In this document: one piece after another, positions 39,720-47,577 of the stretch
Layout: each line of letters begins with the position of its first letter
How positions within the stretch are numbered: the stretch's first letter is position 1
DNA from: Aeromonas salmonicida subsp. salmonicida
Lineage (GTDB): Bacteria; Pseudomonadota; Gammaproteobacteria; Enterobacterales; Aeromonadaceae
DNA: 64,000 bases
NCBI RefSeq assembly: GCF_001643305.1
Contig: NZ_LSGW01000047.1
Coordinates: 62,001-126,000 of the forward strand
Direction: 5' to 3'
Translations under genes and position numbers: made by a program
Notes under the pieces: generated by a model
What the model saw: only the letters and a program-made list of their open reading frames with translations
What the model was told of the DNA's origin: nothing
Database searches by the model: none

Positions 39720-40946
39720 TCAGGACCAGCGTTTGAAGATAAGGGAGGTGTTGATGCCGCCGAAGGCGAAGTTGTTGGACATCAGATAGTCCACCGCCAG
39801 CGCGCGACCATTGCCTACCACATGATCCAGCGGGGCACAGGCCGGATCCGGCTCTGTCAGATTGATGGTGGGGGCAAACCAGCCCTCCTGCATCATCTCC
39901 AGCGACAGCCATGCCTCAACGGCACCGCAGGCCCCCAGGGTATGACCGAAGAAGCTCTTGAGCGACGAGATAGGCGTCTTGTCGCCAAAGATGGCGGCGG
40001 TGGCGTGGCTCTCGGCAATGTCGCCCCGCTCGGTGGCCGTGCCGTGGGCGCTGATGTAGCCGATGTCGGCCGGTACCAGCCCTGCCTGGGCCAGCGCCAT
40101 CTCCATGCAGAGCTGCATGGTCTCCTGCTGGGGCTGGGTCACATGGGCGGCGTCGCAGTTGGTGGCAAACCCCACCAGCTCGGCGATGATGGTGGCTCCA
40201 CGCGCCTGCGCATGTTCCAGCTCCTCCAGCACCAGGGTACCCGCCCCCTCGCCAATCACCAGACCGTCCCGCTGCCGGTCGAACGGCCGTGGCGCCAGCT
40301 CGGGGTTGTCGTTCATCTGGCTGGTGGCAAACAGGGTGTCGAACACCACGGCCTCAGACGGACAGAGCTCCTCCGCCCCGCCGGCCACCATCAGGGTCTG
40401 GTAGCCGTGCTTGATGGACTCGTAGGCATAGCCAATCCCCTGGCTGCCGGAGGTGCAGGCGCTGGAGGTGGGGATCACCCGTCCGCGCAGGCCGAAGAAG
40501 AGGCCGGTATTGACCGCCGCCGTGTGCGGCATCATCTGCACATAGGTGGTGGCCGTGATGCTGGCGGTGCTCTTGTCGTTGAGCATGACCCCGAAAGCGC
40601 GGATGGGATCCGTGCTACCAGTGGAGGAGCCATAGGCGATGCCGGTGCGACCGCCGGTCAGCACAGGGTGGTCAAGCAGTCCGGCACGTGCCAGCGCCAG
40701 CTCGGTGGCCACGGTCGCCAGCTGGGAGACTCGCCCCATGGCCCGGGTCTTCTTGCGCGGATAATGGGCAGGCAGCACAAAGTCGGTAATGGGCGCCGCC
40801 AGCCGGGTGTTGAGCCCCTCGTAGATGGCCCATTCCGGCATAGTCACCACAGCGTTGCGTCCCGCCTGCAACTTTGCCCGCACACTTGGCCAGTCCTGGC
40901 CGAACGCCGTCACCCCGGCCATACCGGTTACTACTACCCGCTTCAT
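39720..40946 (-). CDS. apeR: APE beta-ketoacyl-ACP synthase (ApeR-like)
   Basis: A 408-residue FabF-type ketosynthase and the last gene of the aryl polyene operon. The catalytic Cys164 is in SSACTSGSQGIGYA. The two histidines are in ISAHGTATERGD and FGHTLGACGA. SNNFAFGGINTSLIF is the C-terminal signature. The start MKRVVVTG overlaps, by ATGA, the small ORF that separates it from the ketoreductase gene. In characterised APE systems this third ketosynthase is thought to assist chain initiation or elongation; symbol assignment is by order and family. Confidence 0.9.
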   Translation of the reverse strand: MKRVVVTGMAGVTAFGQDWPSVRAKLQAGRNAVVTMPEWAIYEGLNTRLAAPITDFVLPAHYPRKKTRAMGRVSQLATVATELALARAGLLDHPVLTGGRTGIAYGSSTGSTDPIRAFGVMLNDKSTASITATTYVQMMPHTAAVNTGLFFGLRGRVIPTSSACTSGSQGIGYAYESIKHGYQTLMVAGGAEELCPSEAVVFDTLFATSQMNDNPELAPRPFDRQRDGLVIGEGAGTLVLEELEHAQARGATIIAELVGFATNCDAAHVTQPQQETMQLCMEMALAQAGLVPADIGYISAHGTATERGDIAESHATAAIFGDKTPISSLKSFFGHTLGACGAVEAWLSLEMMQEGWFAPTINLTEPDPACAPLDHVVGNGRALAVDYLMSNNFAFGGINTSLIFKRWS

Positions 40947-41041
40947 ACCATACCGCCATTCACAGAGATAAGCTGGCGTGCCACAGAGACAGCGCCATGT
41001 TGAACCGACATCAGGCAATTGCTCATAAGCATTCGCGTCAT
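40943..41041 (-). CDS. 32-codon chimeric ORF between apeQ and apeR (junction-duplication scar)
   Basis: This ORF overlaps the apeQ stop by ATGA and the apeR start by ATGA. Its end ARQLISVNGGMV mirrors the end of ApeQ, TRQVISINGGMV, with many synonymous differences. Its start MTRMLMS resembles the ApeR start MKRVVVT only weakly. The whole segment reads as a start of the downstream gene joined in frame to an end of the upstream one. Too short to be a functional reductase; may preserve translation coupling. Confidence 0.65.
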   Translation of the reverse strand: MTRMLMSNCLMSVQHGAVSVARQLISVNGGMV

Positions 41042-41763
41042 ACCATGCCCCCGTTGATGGAGATGACCTGCCGGGTCACGTAGGCAGCGATATCCGACAT
41101 CAGGTAGGAGACCAGCCCCGCCACCTCGTCGGCCTGCCCCATGCGCTTGAGCGGGATCAGCTTCATCGCCTCCTCTTTCACCTCGGCATCGACCATGCCG
41201 GTATCGATGAGGCCAGGTGCCACGCAGTTCACCGTGATCTTGCGCTTGGCCAGCTCCAGCGCCAGCGCCTTGGTGGCCCCCATGATGCCGGCTTTGGCGG
41301 CACTGTAGTTGACCTGGCCACGGTTGCCCATCAGGCCGGAAACCGAGGATATAGTCACTATGCGGCCGCCCCGGCGCAGGCCAATCATCGGCATGATGCA
41401 GGGCTTGAGCAGGTTGTAGAAGCCATCCAGATTGGTGTGCAACACCCCGTCCCAATCCTCGTCCGTGAGGGCGGGGAAGGCGGCGTCACGTATGATTCCG
41501 GCGTTGCAGACCACGCCATAATAAGCGCCATGCTCGGCCATGTCGGCTTCCAGCCGCTCGCGGCAGCCCTGACGATCGGCTATGTCGAACTGGATCAGGC
41601 GCCCCTGTCCCCCTGCGGCTTGCAGGCTCGCCAAGGTGGCCTCGGCACCTGCGCGGTCGCCGTGGTAGTGCACGACGACGAAAAAACCGTCGGCAGCCAG
41701 CTTGAGGGCGATGGCGCGGCCTATCCCCTTGCTGGCGCCCGTGACCAATACGGTAGAGATCAT
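41038..41763 (-). CDS. apeQ: APE 3-oxoacyl-ACP reductase (ApeQ)
   Basis: A 241-residue short-chain dehydrogenase of the FabG type, reducing the beta-keto group in each polyene elongation cycle with NADPH. The cofactor motif VTGASKGIGRAIAL is at residues 7-20. The catalytic Ser/Tyr/Lys are in ISSVSGLMGN and NYSAAKAGIMGATKALALEL. The end TRQVISINGGMV is FabG-like. It starts 9 bp after apeP. Confidence 0.94.
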   Translation of the reverse strand: MISTVLVTGASKGIGRAIALKLAADGFFVVVHYHGDRAGAEATLASLQAAGGQGRLIQFDIADRQGCRERLEADMAEHGAYYGVVCNAGIIRDAAFPALTDEDWDGVLHTNLDGFYNLLKPCIMPMIGLRRGGRIVTISSVSGLMGNRGQVNYSAAKAGIMGATKALALELAKRKITVNCVAPGLIDTGMVDAEVKEEAMKLIPLKRMGQADEVAGLVSYLMSDIAAYVTRQVISINGGMV

Positions 41764-41772
41764 GAAGCTTCC

Positions 41773-42234
41773 TTACGCTAACAAATCGGACAATTCGCCG
41801 GGTGCGGGCTGATAGGTCGAGAGGCGCGCAGTGGCACACTCCTGCCTATCTTGCAGGATCCGGCATTCGAAACTGGCCATGCCGCCGTCTTGCAACAGGC
41901 AGCTGGCCTCTATGGTGAGCAGGGCTCCCGCCGCAAAGCGGGTGGGCTGGCAGCGATATTTGCGGGTACCGAGCAGCATGCCGATGCGCACTGGCTCGCC
42001 GCGCAATCGCCCCTGCATGCCGGCCCAGGCGGCTATGGTCTGGGCCATCAGCTCTATGCCTGCCCAGGCGGGCAAATTGCCCTCGCCATCGAGCAACAAG
42101 GCGTGCCGGGGGCCGACCCGGGTCTCGCAGCGCACCTGGCTCGCATCCACGGTGCAGAGCCTGTCCAGCAGCAGCATGGGGGCCTGATGGGGCAAAAGAG
42201 TGTCGATGGCGGGCAGCGGTACGAGCTCATTCAT
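41773..42234 (-). CDS. apeP: APE beta-hydroxyacyl-ACP dehydratase (ApeP)
   Basis: A 153-residue hot-dog-fold dehydratase. The N-terminus LLPHQAPMLLLDRLCTVDAS carries the catalytic His of FabZ/FabA-like enzymes (PHQAPML), and the central helix is AWAGIELMAQTIAAWAGMQG. In characterised APE systems ApeP pairs with the second dehydratase ApeI. It overlaps the upstream ketosynthase gene by ATGA. Confidence 0.92.
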   Translation of the reverse strand: MNELVPLPAIDTLLPHQAPMLLLDRLCTVDASQVRCETRVGPRHALLLDGEGNLPAWAGIELMAQTIAAWAGMQGRLRGEPVRIGMLLGTRKYRCQPTRFAAGALLTIEASCLLQDGGMASFECRILQDRQECATARLSTYQPAPGELSDLLA

Positions 42235-43412
42235 GAGGGGGATAGTCCAAACAGCAGGCTGACATTGTTGCCACCGAAGGCAAAGGAGTTGGAAAGGATC
42301 CGGGGTGCCGCAAGCCGAGTGGCGCCACTCACCAGCCGGATGGGGGCCAGCACCGGATCCGGTGTCGTCACCCGCTGGGGCGGCAACGGCAGGGCTCGCT
42401 CCAGCAGCAGACAGGCGAGCGCGGCCTCGATGGCCCCCGCGGCGCCCAGGGTATGGCCGGTGAGCGGCTTGGTGGAGCTGCAGGGTACCTTGTCCCCGAA
42501 CAGGCGATGCACGGCCTGGCTCTCCATGGCGTCATTGAGGCGGGTGGCCGTGCCATGCAGGTTGATATAACCCACCTGGTCAGGCGCTATACCGGCCTGA
42601 GCCAGCGCCATCTGCATGGCCGCCTCGGCCCCCACGCCATCCGGATGAGGGGCCGAGATATGCCAGGCATCGGACGACTCGCCCATCCCCAGCAAGGCCA
42701 GCGACGCGGGTTGTTTGCTCAGCAAAAACAGCGCAGCCCCCTCGCCTATGTTGATGCCCTGTCGACCGTTGTCGAATGGCTGGCAGAGGGTGCCACTGAG
42801 GGACTCCAGGCTGTCAAAACCGTTGATAGTCAAGCCGCACAGGCTGTCGGCGCCACCGACGATCACCGCATCCACCAGTCCGGCCGCCAGCATCCGCTGA
42901 CCGCTGATGAAGGCGCGGGCGCTGGAAGAGCAGGCGGTGGAGAGGGTGTAGGCAGGCCCGGAGATGTCGAGATAACGGGCCAGAAATTCGGACGGAGAGC
43001 CCAGCTCCTGCTGGCGATAGTCAAAGGCCGGGGGAATTGCCTCCCCCCGCCGGGCGGCGGCGATCGCCAGCTCGGCCTCGCCGATCCCGGCTGTGCTGGT
43101 GCCGAGCACCAGGCCTACCCGCGCAGGGCCAAACTCCACCAGCGCCTTGTCCAGGGCCGGGCGGATCTGCGCCAGCGCCGCCAGCAGCAGGCGATTGTTG
43201 CGCGAGGCATAAGGGGCCAACGCCGCCGGTATTTCCGGCAGAGCGCCCTCGACCCGCCCCACCGGGGTCAGGCGACCATCCAGCAAGGTCTGGTTGTGGC
43301 GGGTGAGCGGCGTGCTCCCCTCTGCCTGCCAGGCCAGCAGGGCCTCGGCGCTGGCATCCCTGCCCTCCCCCAATGCCGAAATGAGGCCGTAAGCCGCGAT
43401 ATAACAACTCAT
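42231..43412 (-). CDS. apeO: APE beta-ketoacyl-ACP synthase (ApeO)
   Basis: A 393-residue ketosynthase. The active-site Cys161 is in LSTACSSSARAFISGQRML. The histidines are in INLHGTATRLNDA and LTGHTLGAAGAIEAAL. SNSFAFGGNNVSLLFG closes the fold. In characterised APE pathways ApeO is the elongating ketosynthase and partners the chain-length factor ApeC, here encoded at the far end of the operon. ATGA overlaps on both sides. Confidence 0.93.
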   Translation of the reverse strand: MSCYIAAYGLISALGEGRDASAEALLAWQAEGSTPLTRHNQTLLDGRLTPVGRVEGALPEIPAALAPYASRNNRLLLAALAQIRPALDKALVEFGPARVGLVLGTSTAGIGEAELAIAAARRGEAIPPAFDYRQQELGSPSEFLARYLDISGPAYTLSTACSSSARAFISGQRMLAAGLVDAVIVGGADSLCGLTINGFDSLESLSGTLCQPFDNGRQGINIGEGAALFLLSKQPASLALLGMGESSDAWHISAPHPDGVGAEAAMQMALAQAGIAPDQVGYINLHGTATRLNDAMESQAVHRLFGDKVPCSSTKPLTGHTLGAAGAIEAALACLLLERALPLPPQRVTTPDPVLAPIRLVSGATRLAAPRILSNSFAFGGNNVSLLFGLSPS

Positions 43413-43972
43413 TGGGACAGCGTCTCCAGCTGCAAACGGTAGTGAAATACATGCTGTTGCAGGCTGACCGGCTCCCGTACGCCACCCTTGTCCTGGTACC
43501 CGATCTCGGTGACCAGGGCGCCATCGGGAGAGCGCAGCCGGCGTGTCAGCCCTTGGTCCCGCAGCGTCCAGCCCGGCGGCAGCTGCGGCTGCCAGCTGGC
43601 CAGTGGCCAGTAGCAGAGCATGACGTCCGCCAGCACCTGGGTCACTGGCGGCATGCCGGTGGCGAGCAGCGGGCTCAGTTGTTGAGTCGCTATGCCCTGC
43701 TGGTCGTAACGCACCCGGAACAGCCGGATCCCGGTCGGGGTCAGGCCGACCAGGGTCAACTGGCTGCCATCGGCCTCCAGCACAGTCATCAGCTGATGGG
43801 CACCCTCACCCACAGTGGCCGTCAGCAACTGCTGGCGATAGAAGGGGGTGGCAAGCACAGGGGCCGGCAGAGCCATGACGGTCCCCTTGTCGAGATAGGC
43901 GGTGGGGGCAGGCTGGCTGCTGCAGCCCCCCAGCAAAAAGATGAGTAATACAAACAGTGATCTTATTGTCAT
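43409..43972 (-). CDS. apeN: APE-associated DUF3261 lipoprotein (ApeN-like)
   Basis: A 187-residue lipoprotein. The signal peptide ends in the lipobox LLGGC (residues 13-17). The body (GAHQLMTVLEADGSQLTLVG, LTPTGIRLFRVRYDQQG, CYWPLASWQPQLPPGWTLRD) fits DUF3261, a family found in APE clusters. It probably works in the envelope with the MMPL exporter and LolA-like carrier. ATGA overlap with the exporter gene. Confidence 0.87.
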   Translation of the reverse strand: MTIRSLFVLLIFLLGGCSSQPAPTAYLDKGTVMALPAPVLATPFYRQQLLTATVGEGAHQLMTVLEADGSQLTLVGLTPTGIRLFRVRYDQQGIATQQLSPLLATGMPPVTQVLADVMLCYWPLASWQPQLPPGWTLRDQGLTRRLRSPDGALVTEIGYQDKGGVREPVSLQQHVFHYRLQLETLSQ

Positions 43973-46344
43973 GTTGGCTCCCGGCTATCCTGCCCTGACA
44001 ACTTGGGCTCCCGCACCGCGCCATCCGGTTGCACGCGGTCCAGCACCAGAGGCGACAACAGGAAGGCAGTAAAGATACCGCCGCTCAACACCAGACCAAA
44101 GCCCGCTATGGCGGGGGTGTGACTCAGCGCCAGCAAGCCGAACGCCAACTGGGTGGTGAGGTTGGCCAGCAGGATGGCGAGCAGGGTGGAACTCTGCCGC
44201 GCCAGCTGGTTGCCACAGTGGGCAAAGAAGAGACCGTAGTCGATGCCGATGCCGAAGATGAGGCTAAGCGCCAGCACACCAAACAGGGTGAGCGGCTGGC
44301 CGCAGGCGGCAAGCAGCGCCAGCCCCATGGCGAGAGCAATCAGGTTGACCAGCAGCACCCGGGACGCCCTGGCTGCCCCCATCCGCCGCCAGAGCAGCAG
44401 GGCCACCAGGCCGATGGCCAGCAGCAGCAGTTCGGCCAGCTTGATCCGGTAGTGGGCAAACAACTGGCTCCACTCGCTGCGCTGATCCTGCCAGTAGATA
44501 CCCTGCTCGGCAGCTGCCAGCGCCGTCAGGGCGACCTCGTCCTGCACCCCGACCAGCGGCACCCAGATGGCGACGCGGCCATCCTCCAGCGAGAGCCACA
44601 GCAGACGGCTCCCCTCGCTGACCGTGCTGGCAAGCCAGGCTGCCGGGGTCAACCAGTCAGGCTGACGGTCAGGCCCTTGCCCCCCCGCTGGTATTGGCAC
44701 TCCGGCCTCTTGCAGTCGGGTCACCACCCGGGGCAACAGGGCCCGAATGGCGGCCGCATCCTGCTGCTGGCGCGCCAGCGAGGGCAGCCAGCGACTGAGG
44801 GAGACAAAGTCCCGCAATGCGCCGCTATTTTTAAGCTCGGTCAGCTGATCATCCAGTCGCTCCAGCCGTTGCAGCGCCTGTTCGGCATCCGTACCCGTCA
44901 CCAGAAAACCCTGCATGCCCCCCTGCTGACCGGTCAGGGCCTTGATCTGGTTCTCCTGCGCCTGCAGTTCCACCGGCAAGGGTTGCAGCCGGCGTATGTC
45001 GTCATCCACCTTCAGTTGGCTGATGCCAAGGGTGGCCAGCAGCAGGCAGAGCAGCGGCAGGCCGATGCGCACCAGGCGACGCTGCTGCCAGGCTCTGAGC
45101 CAGGCCATCAGCAGTGGCTGACTGCGCAGGGGCCGGGTCTGCAGGGGGCCCGACCAGCGCGGGAACAGGCAGAGCACAGTGATGAAGGCGCTGAACAGGC
45201 CCGCCAGTGCGCACACCGCCAACTGTTGCAGCCCGGGGAAGGGGGCAAACCAGAGCAGGCCATAGCCGATCAGGGTGGTCAACACCGCCAGTGAGAGGCT
45301 CGGCAGCAGCCGTAGTCGGGTCTGATGCGGCGTCTCGTCGTCACCGTGCAGCCGTCGCTCGCACAGGAAGTGGATGGCGTAGTCGATGGCGATGCCAATG
45401 AGGCTGCTGCTGATCACCAGGGTGAAGAGATGGATCTCGCCAAACAGGATGAGCACAGTGCCCAGCCCCCACATCAGCCCCACGCAGATGGGCAGCAGGG
45501 AGAGCAGCAGCGCCCGGGTCGAGCGAAATACGCCCCAAATAAGCAGAATGACTCCGATCATGGAGCCAAGCCCTATGGTGGAGATGTCCTGCTGGGCCAG
45601 GTTGCTGGCGTGCTGGCTGTAGAAAAGGGTGCCACGGCGCAGCAGCTCGGCACCGGGATAGGCTTCGGCCAGCCGGAGCTCGGCGTTGTCGAGCACCCTC
45701 AGCAACCCCTGATTGCGCTGGATATCGAAGGCGGAGAGATCCAGCTCGGCCCGCACCATGAACCAGTCGCGACCCGCCTTGTCCCGGCTGACCAGCCAGT
45801 CCTCCTTGAGCTGCATGGGGCCGCGGGCCTCTGCCAGCACTCCGGCCCGGGTCAACAACAGCGGATCACTCTGCAACTCGGCGCGGGAAACACCGCCAAA
45901 GGGCGAGTAGATCTGGCCAAGCACCCATTGGCTCCAGCCCTCGGCGCCAGCCGCCAGCCGGGCCCGGCCCGCTTCATCCAGCCGCTGCCAGGCGAGACTG
46001 TGCAGATAGCCCTGCCAGGCGGGGGCCAGCTCGGGCTGATAGCCCTTGATATGGGAGAAGGCCGCTATCTGGTCGAGCTGTTTTACCCACAGCTCGGCCG
46101 CCGCCTGCCCGTTCTGTCCGGCAGGCAGGCTCAGCATCCAGACCAGCTGGCGATCGAGCTGTTGCAGCAAGCCCTGCTGCAACGCCGGATCCAGATCGCT
46201 GCGGGATTCGTGGGGCAACAGATCCATCAGGCTGGTGTTGATGCGGCTGTTGGGCAGCTGCCAGACCAGCACGGCCACCAGCAGCAGGCAGAGGCCGATC
46301 CAGATAGTGCCAAGCCGGCGCCAGGTGGTTTCAGATTGCAGCAA
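43969..46344 (-). CDS. apeM: APE MMPL-family exporter (ApeM-like)
   Basis: A 791-residue RND/MMPL-type inner-membrane transporter with two sets of about six helices (the first after WRRLGTIWIGLCLLLVAVLV, the second around LAELLLLAIGLVALLLWR) and two large periplasmic loops. GIAIDYAIHFLCERR and GIGIDYGLFFAHCGN are the paired membrane motifs. It is thought to move the APE lipid outward. The preferred start is the TTG at 46344, with GGGAGA 7 bp upstream. An 18-codon longer frame from a TTG at 46398 would translate a hexanucleotide repeat as PLPLPLPL and has no ribosome-binding site. Confidence 0.9.
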   Translation of the reverse strand: MLQSETTWRRLGTIWIGLCLLLVAVLVWQLPNSRINTSLMDLLPHESRSDLDPALQQGLLQQLDRQLVWMLSLPAGQNGQAAAELWVKQLDQIAAFSHIKGYQPELAPAWQGYLHSLAWQRLDEAGRARLAAGAEGWSQWVLGQIYSPFGGVSRAELQSDPLLLTRAGVLAEARGPMQLKEDWLVSRDKAGRDWFMVRAELDLSAFDIQRNQGLLRVLDNAELRLAEAYPGAELLRRGTLFYSQHASNLAQQDISTIGLGSMIGVILLIWGVFRSTRALLLSLLPICVGLMWGLGTVLILFGEIHLFTLVISSSLIGIAIDYAIHFLCERRLHGDDETPHQTRLRLLPSLSLAVLTTLIGYGLLWFAPFPGLQQLAVCALAGLFSAFITVLCLFPRWSGPLQTRPLRSQPLLMAWLRAWQQRRLVRIGLPLLCLLLATLGISQLKVDDDIRRLQPLPVELQAQENQIKALTGQQGGMQGFLVTGTDAEQALQRLERLDDQLTELKNSGALRDFVSLSRWLPSLARQQQDAAAIRALLPRVVTRLQEAGVPIPAGGQGPDRQPDWLTPAAWLASTVSEGSRLLWLSLEDGRVAIWVPLVGVQDEVALTALAAAEQGIYWQDQRSEWSQLFAHYRIKLAELLLLAIGLVALLLWRRMGAARASRVLLVNLIALAMGLALLAACGQPLTLFGVLALSLIFGIGIDYGLFFAHCGNQLARQSSTLLAILLANLTTQLAFGLLALSHTPAIAGFGLVLSGGIFTAFLLSPLVLDRVQPDGAVREPKLSGQDSREPT

Positions 46345-46370
46345 GGTCGATTCTCCCGGCCAAACCAAGG

Positions 46371-46397
46371 GCAGTGGCAGTGGCAGTGGCAGTGGCA
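46371..46397. repeat. Hexanucleotide tandem repeat upstream of apeM
   Basis: Four perfect copies of GCAGTG plus GCA (plus-strand reading) between the apeL stop and the likely apeM ribosome-binding site. Copy number changes would keep any reading frame but alter the spacing from apeL. Confidence 0.9.
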
Positions 46398-46412
46398 AGG
46401 TACAATACGGGG

Positions 46413-47027
46413 CTAGTGGGCAGCAAAGCGGGCCTGCTCCTCGTGGGTCAGTGGCAGGCTTCGCTCCTGCCAGGCGCTGAAACGGATGCGGGTGCTGTCA
46501 CCCTGCTTGTCGGCAATGACCAGCTCATCCAGCTGCCCTTGCCCGCTCAGGGTGAGGCTGGCGAACACCTTGTCCAGCGGCGTCAGGGTCGGCACCAGCA
46601 GCAGCTGCCAGCCCGCCTCCGTGCTCTGAAAATCGATCTTGAAGTAGCGGCTCAGGGTCGCCTCGTCCGAGCCGAACAGCGCCAGCAGCATCTGGCTGAA
46701 TTCAAGCAGCTGGGGACTGTCGATGACGGTGGCGGGCTGACCCGCCATCTGCTGCACCATGCGTTGTGGCGTCAGGGTCAGGGTCAGGGCAAAGGGCTTC
46801 TGCTGCTGCCACCAGAGACCAAGGTCGCGCACCAGCAGCAGCTCGCCGGAGGCCTTGAGCGGCTGGCTCAGCCCCGCCACCTGTTTCTCCTGCTCGAAAT
46901 GGGCCTGTCTGACCGGACTCAGGGTCAGCAACTGCTGTACCTGATCACGGCTCAGTGGAGCCGCCTGCAGCGGCAACGCCAGCAGCAGGGTCAGCCCGAT
47001 CATCAAGCGGTTCAGAAGGCGGCTCAC
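46413..47027 (-). CDS. apeL: APE LolA-like outer-membrane lipoprotein carrier (ApeL-like)
   Basis: A 204-residue periplasmic protein. The signal peptide is LLNRLMIGLTLLLALPLQAA, followed by the LolA-type fold (VRQAHFEQEKQVAGLSQPLK, LLLVRDLGLWWQQQKPFALT, TPLDKVFASLTLSGQGQLDE). It probably ferries the APE-lipid from the inner to the outer membrane. The start is a GTG at 47027 that overlaps the thioesterase stop as GTGA. The longer frame to 47075 lacks support. Confidence 0.88.
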   Translation of the reverse strand: MSRLLNRLMIGLTLLLALPLQAAPLSRDQVQQLLTLSPVRQAHFEQEKQVAGLSQPLKASGELLLVRDLGLWWQQQKPFALTLTLTPQRMVQQMAGQPATVIDSPQLLEFSQMLLALFGSDEATLSRYFKIDFQSTEAGWQLLLVPTLTPLDKVFASLTLSGQGQLDELVIADKQGDSTRIRFSAWQERSLPLTHEEQARFAAH

Positions 47028-47461
47028 TGGCTCACCCCCAGCTTGTCCAGCAGCACCTGGGGCGAGGCCAGGCACATCTCGCCGCTCGCCTTGCTCACCG
47101 CCACCTGGATGCTGTAGCCCTTGCTGGTGCGAGTGCCGCTCGCGGCATCGCTCAGCAGGTAGTCGATCTTCAACCGGTTCTGGTACTCGGTCAGGGTGGC
47201 GCGCACCCGCACCCTCTGTCCGAAGCGCAGCGGTGCCAGGTACTTCATCCGGGTATCTATGATGGGCCAGAGGTAGCCGGAAGCCTCCATCTGCGGGTAG
47301 TTGTAATCGATAAGATCGAGCAGGGCGCAGCGGGCCAGCTCTATGTAGCGAAAGTAGTGACCGTGCCAGGCGACCGCCATCATGTCCACATCGTGGAAGG
47401 GGATGGTCACTTCCACTTCAGTGCTGATCTGCCAGGGTTCATTCTGCATGGGTTGTCTCAT
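47024..47461 (-). CDS. apeK: APE acyl thioesterase (ApeK-like, 4HBT fold)
   Basis: A 145-residue hot-dog thioesterase. PFHDVDMMAVAWHGHYFRYI carries the acidic catalytic residue (Asp of HDVD) and the conserved HxxYFRY of the 4-hydroxybenzoyl-CoA thioesterase family. It may release the finished or stalled chain. The start overlaps by ATGA the small ORF at 47458-47577, which is a near copy of its own first 25 or so codons. An alternative start is MQNEPW at 47449. Confidence 0.88.
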   Translation of the reverse strand: MRQPMQNEPWQISTEVEVTIPFHDVDMMAVAWHGHYFRYIELARCALLDLIDYNYPQMEASGYLWPIIDTRMKYLAPLRFGQRVRVRATLTEYQNRLKIDYLLSDAASGTRTSKGYSIQVAVSKASGEMCLASPQVLLDKLGVSQ

Positions 47462-47577
47462 AGGGAGTGCCCCTGACAGACTAATGCAGCCATCATGTCC
47501 ACGTCGTGGAAGGGGATGGTCACTTCCACTTCGGCACTGATCTGCCAGGGTTCAGGTGCAATCCGGGTACAGCTCAT
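47458..47577 (-). CDS. 39-codon chimeric ORF between ammonia lyase and apeK (junction-duplication scar)
   Basis: This ORF overlaps the ammonia-lyase stop by ATGA and the apeK start by ATGA. Residues 9-30 repeat the ApeK N-terminus almost exactly (EPWQISAEVEVTIPFHDVD versus EPWQISTEVEVTIPFHDVD). The last codons (CAG GGG CAC TCC CTA TGA) resemble the end of the ammonia-lyase gene (CAG GAA TCT TCG CTA TGA). It is therefore a 5' end of apeK fused in frame to a 3' end of the lyase gene. Unlikely to be an enzyme. Confidence 0.75.
   Translation of the reverse strand: MSCTRIAPEPWQISAEVEVTIPFHDVDMMAALVCQGHSL

Noticed and set aside
46345-46398. Pro-Leu repeat as the true N-terminus of the MMPL exporter
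   Set aside because: The upstream TTG has no ribosome-binding site, while a good one precedes the TTG at 46344; the repeat is more likely untranslated.
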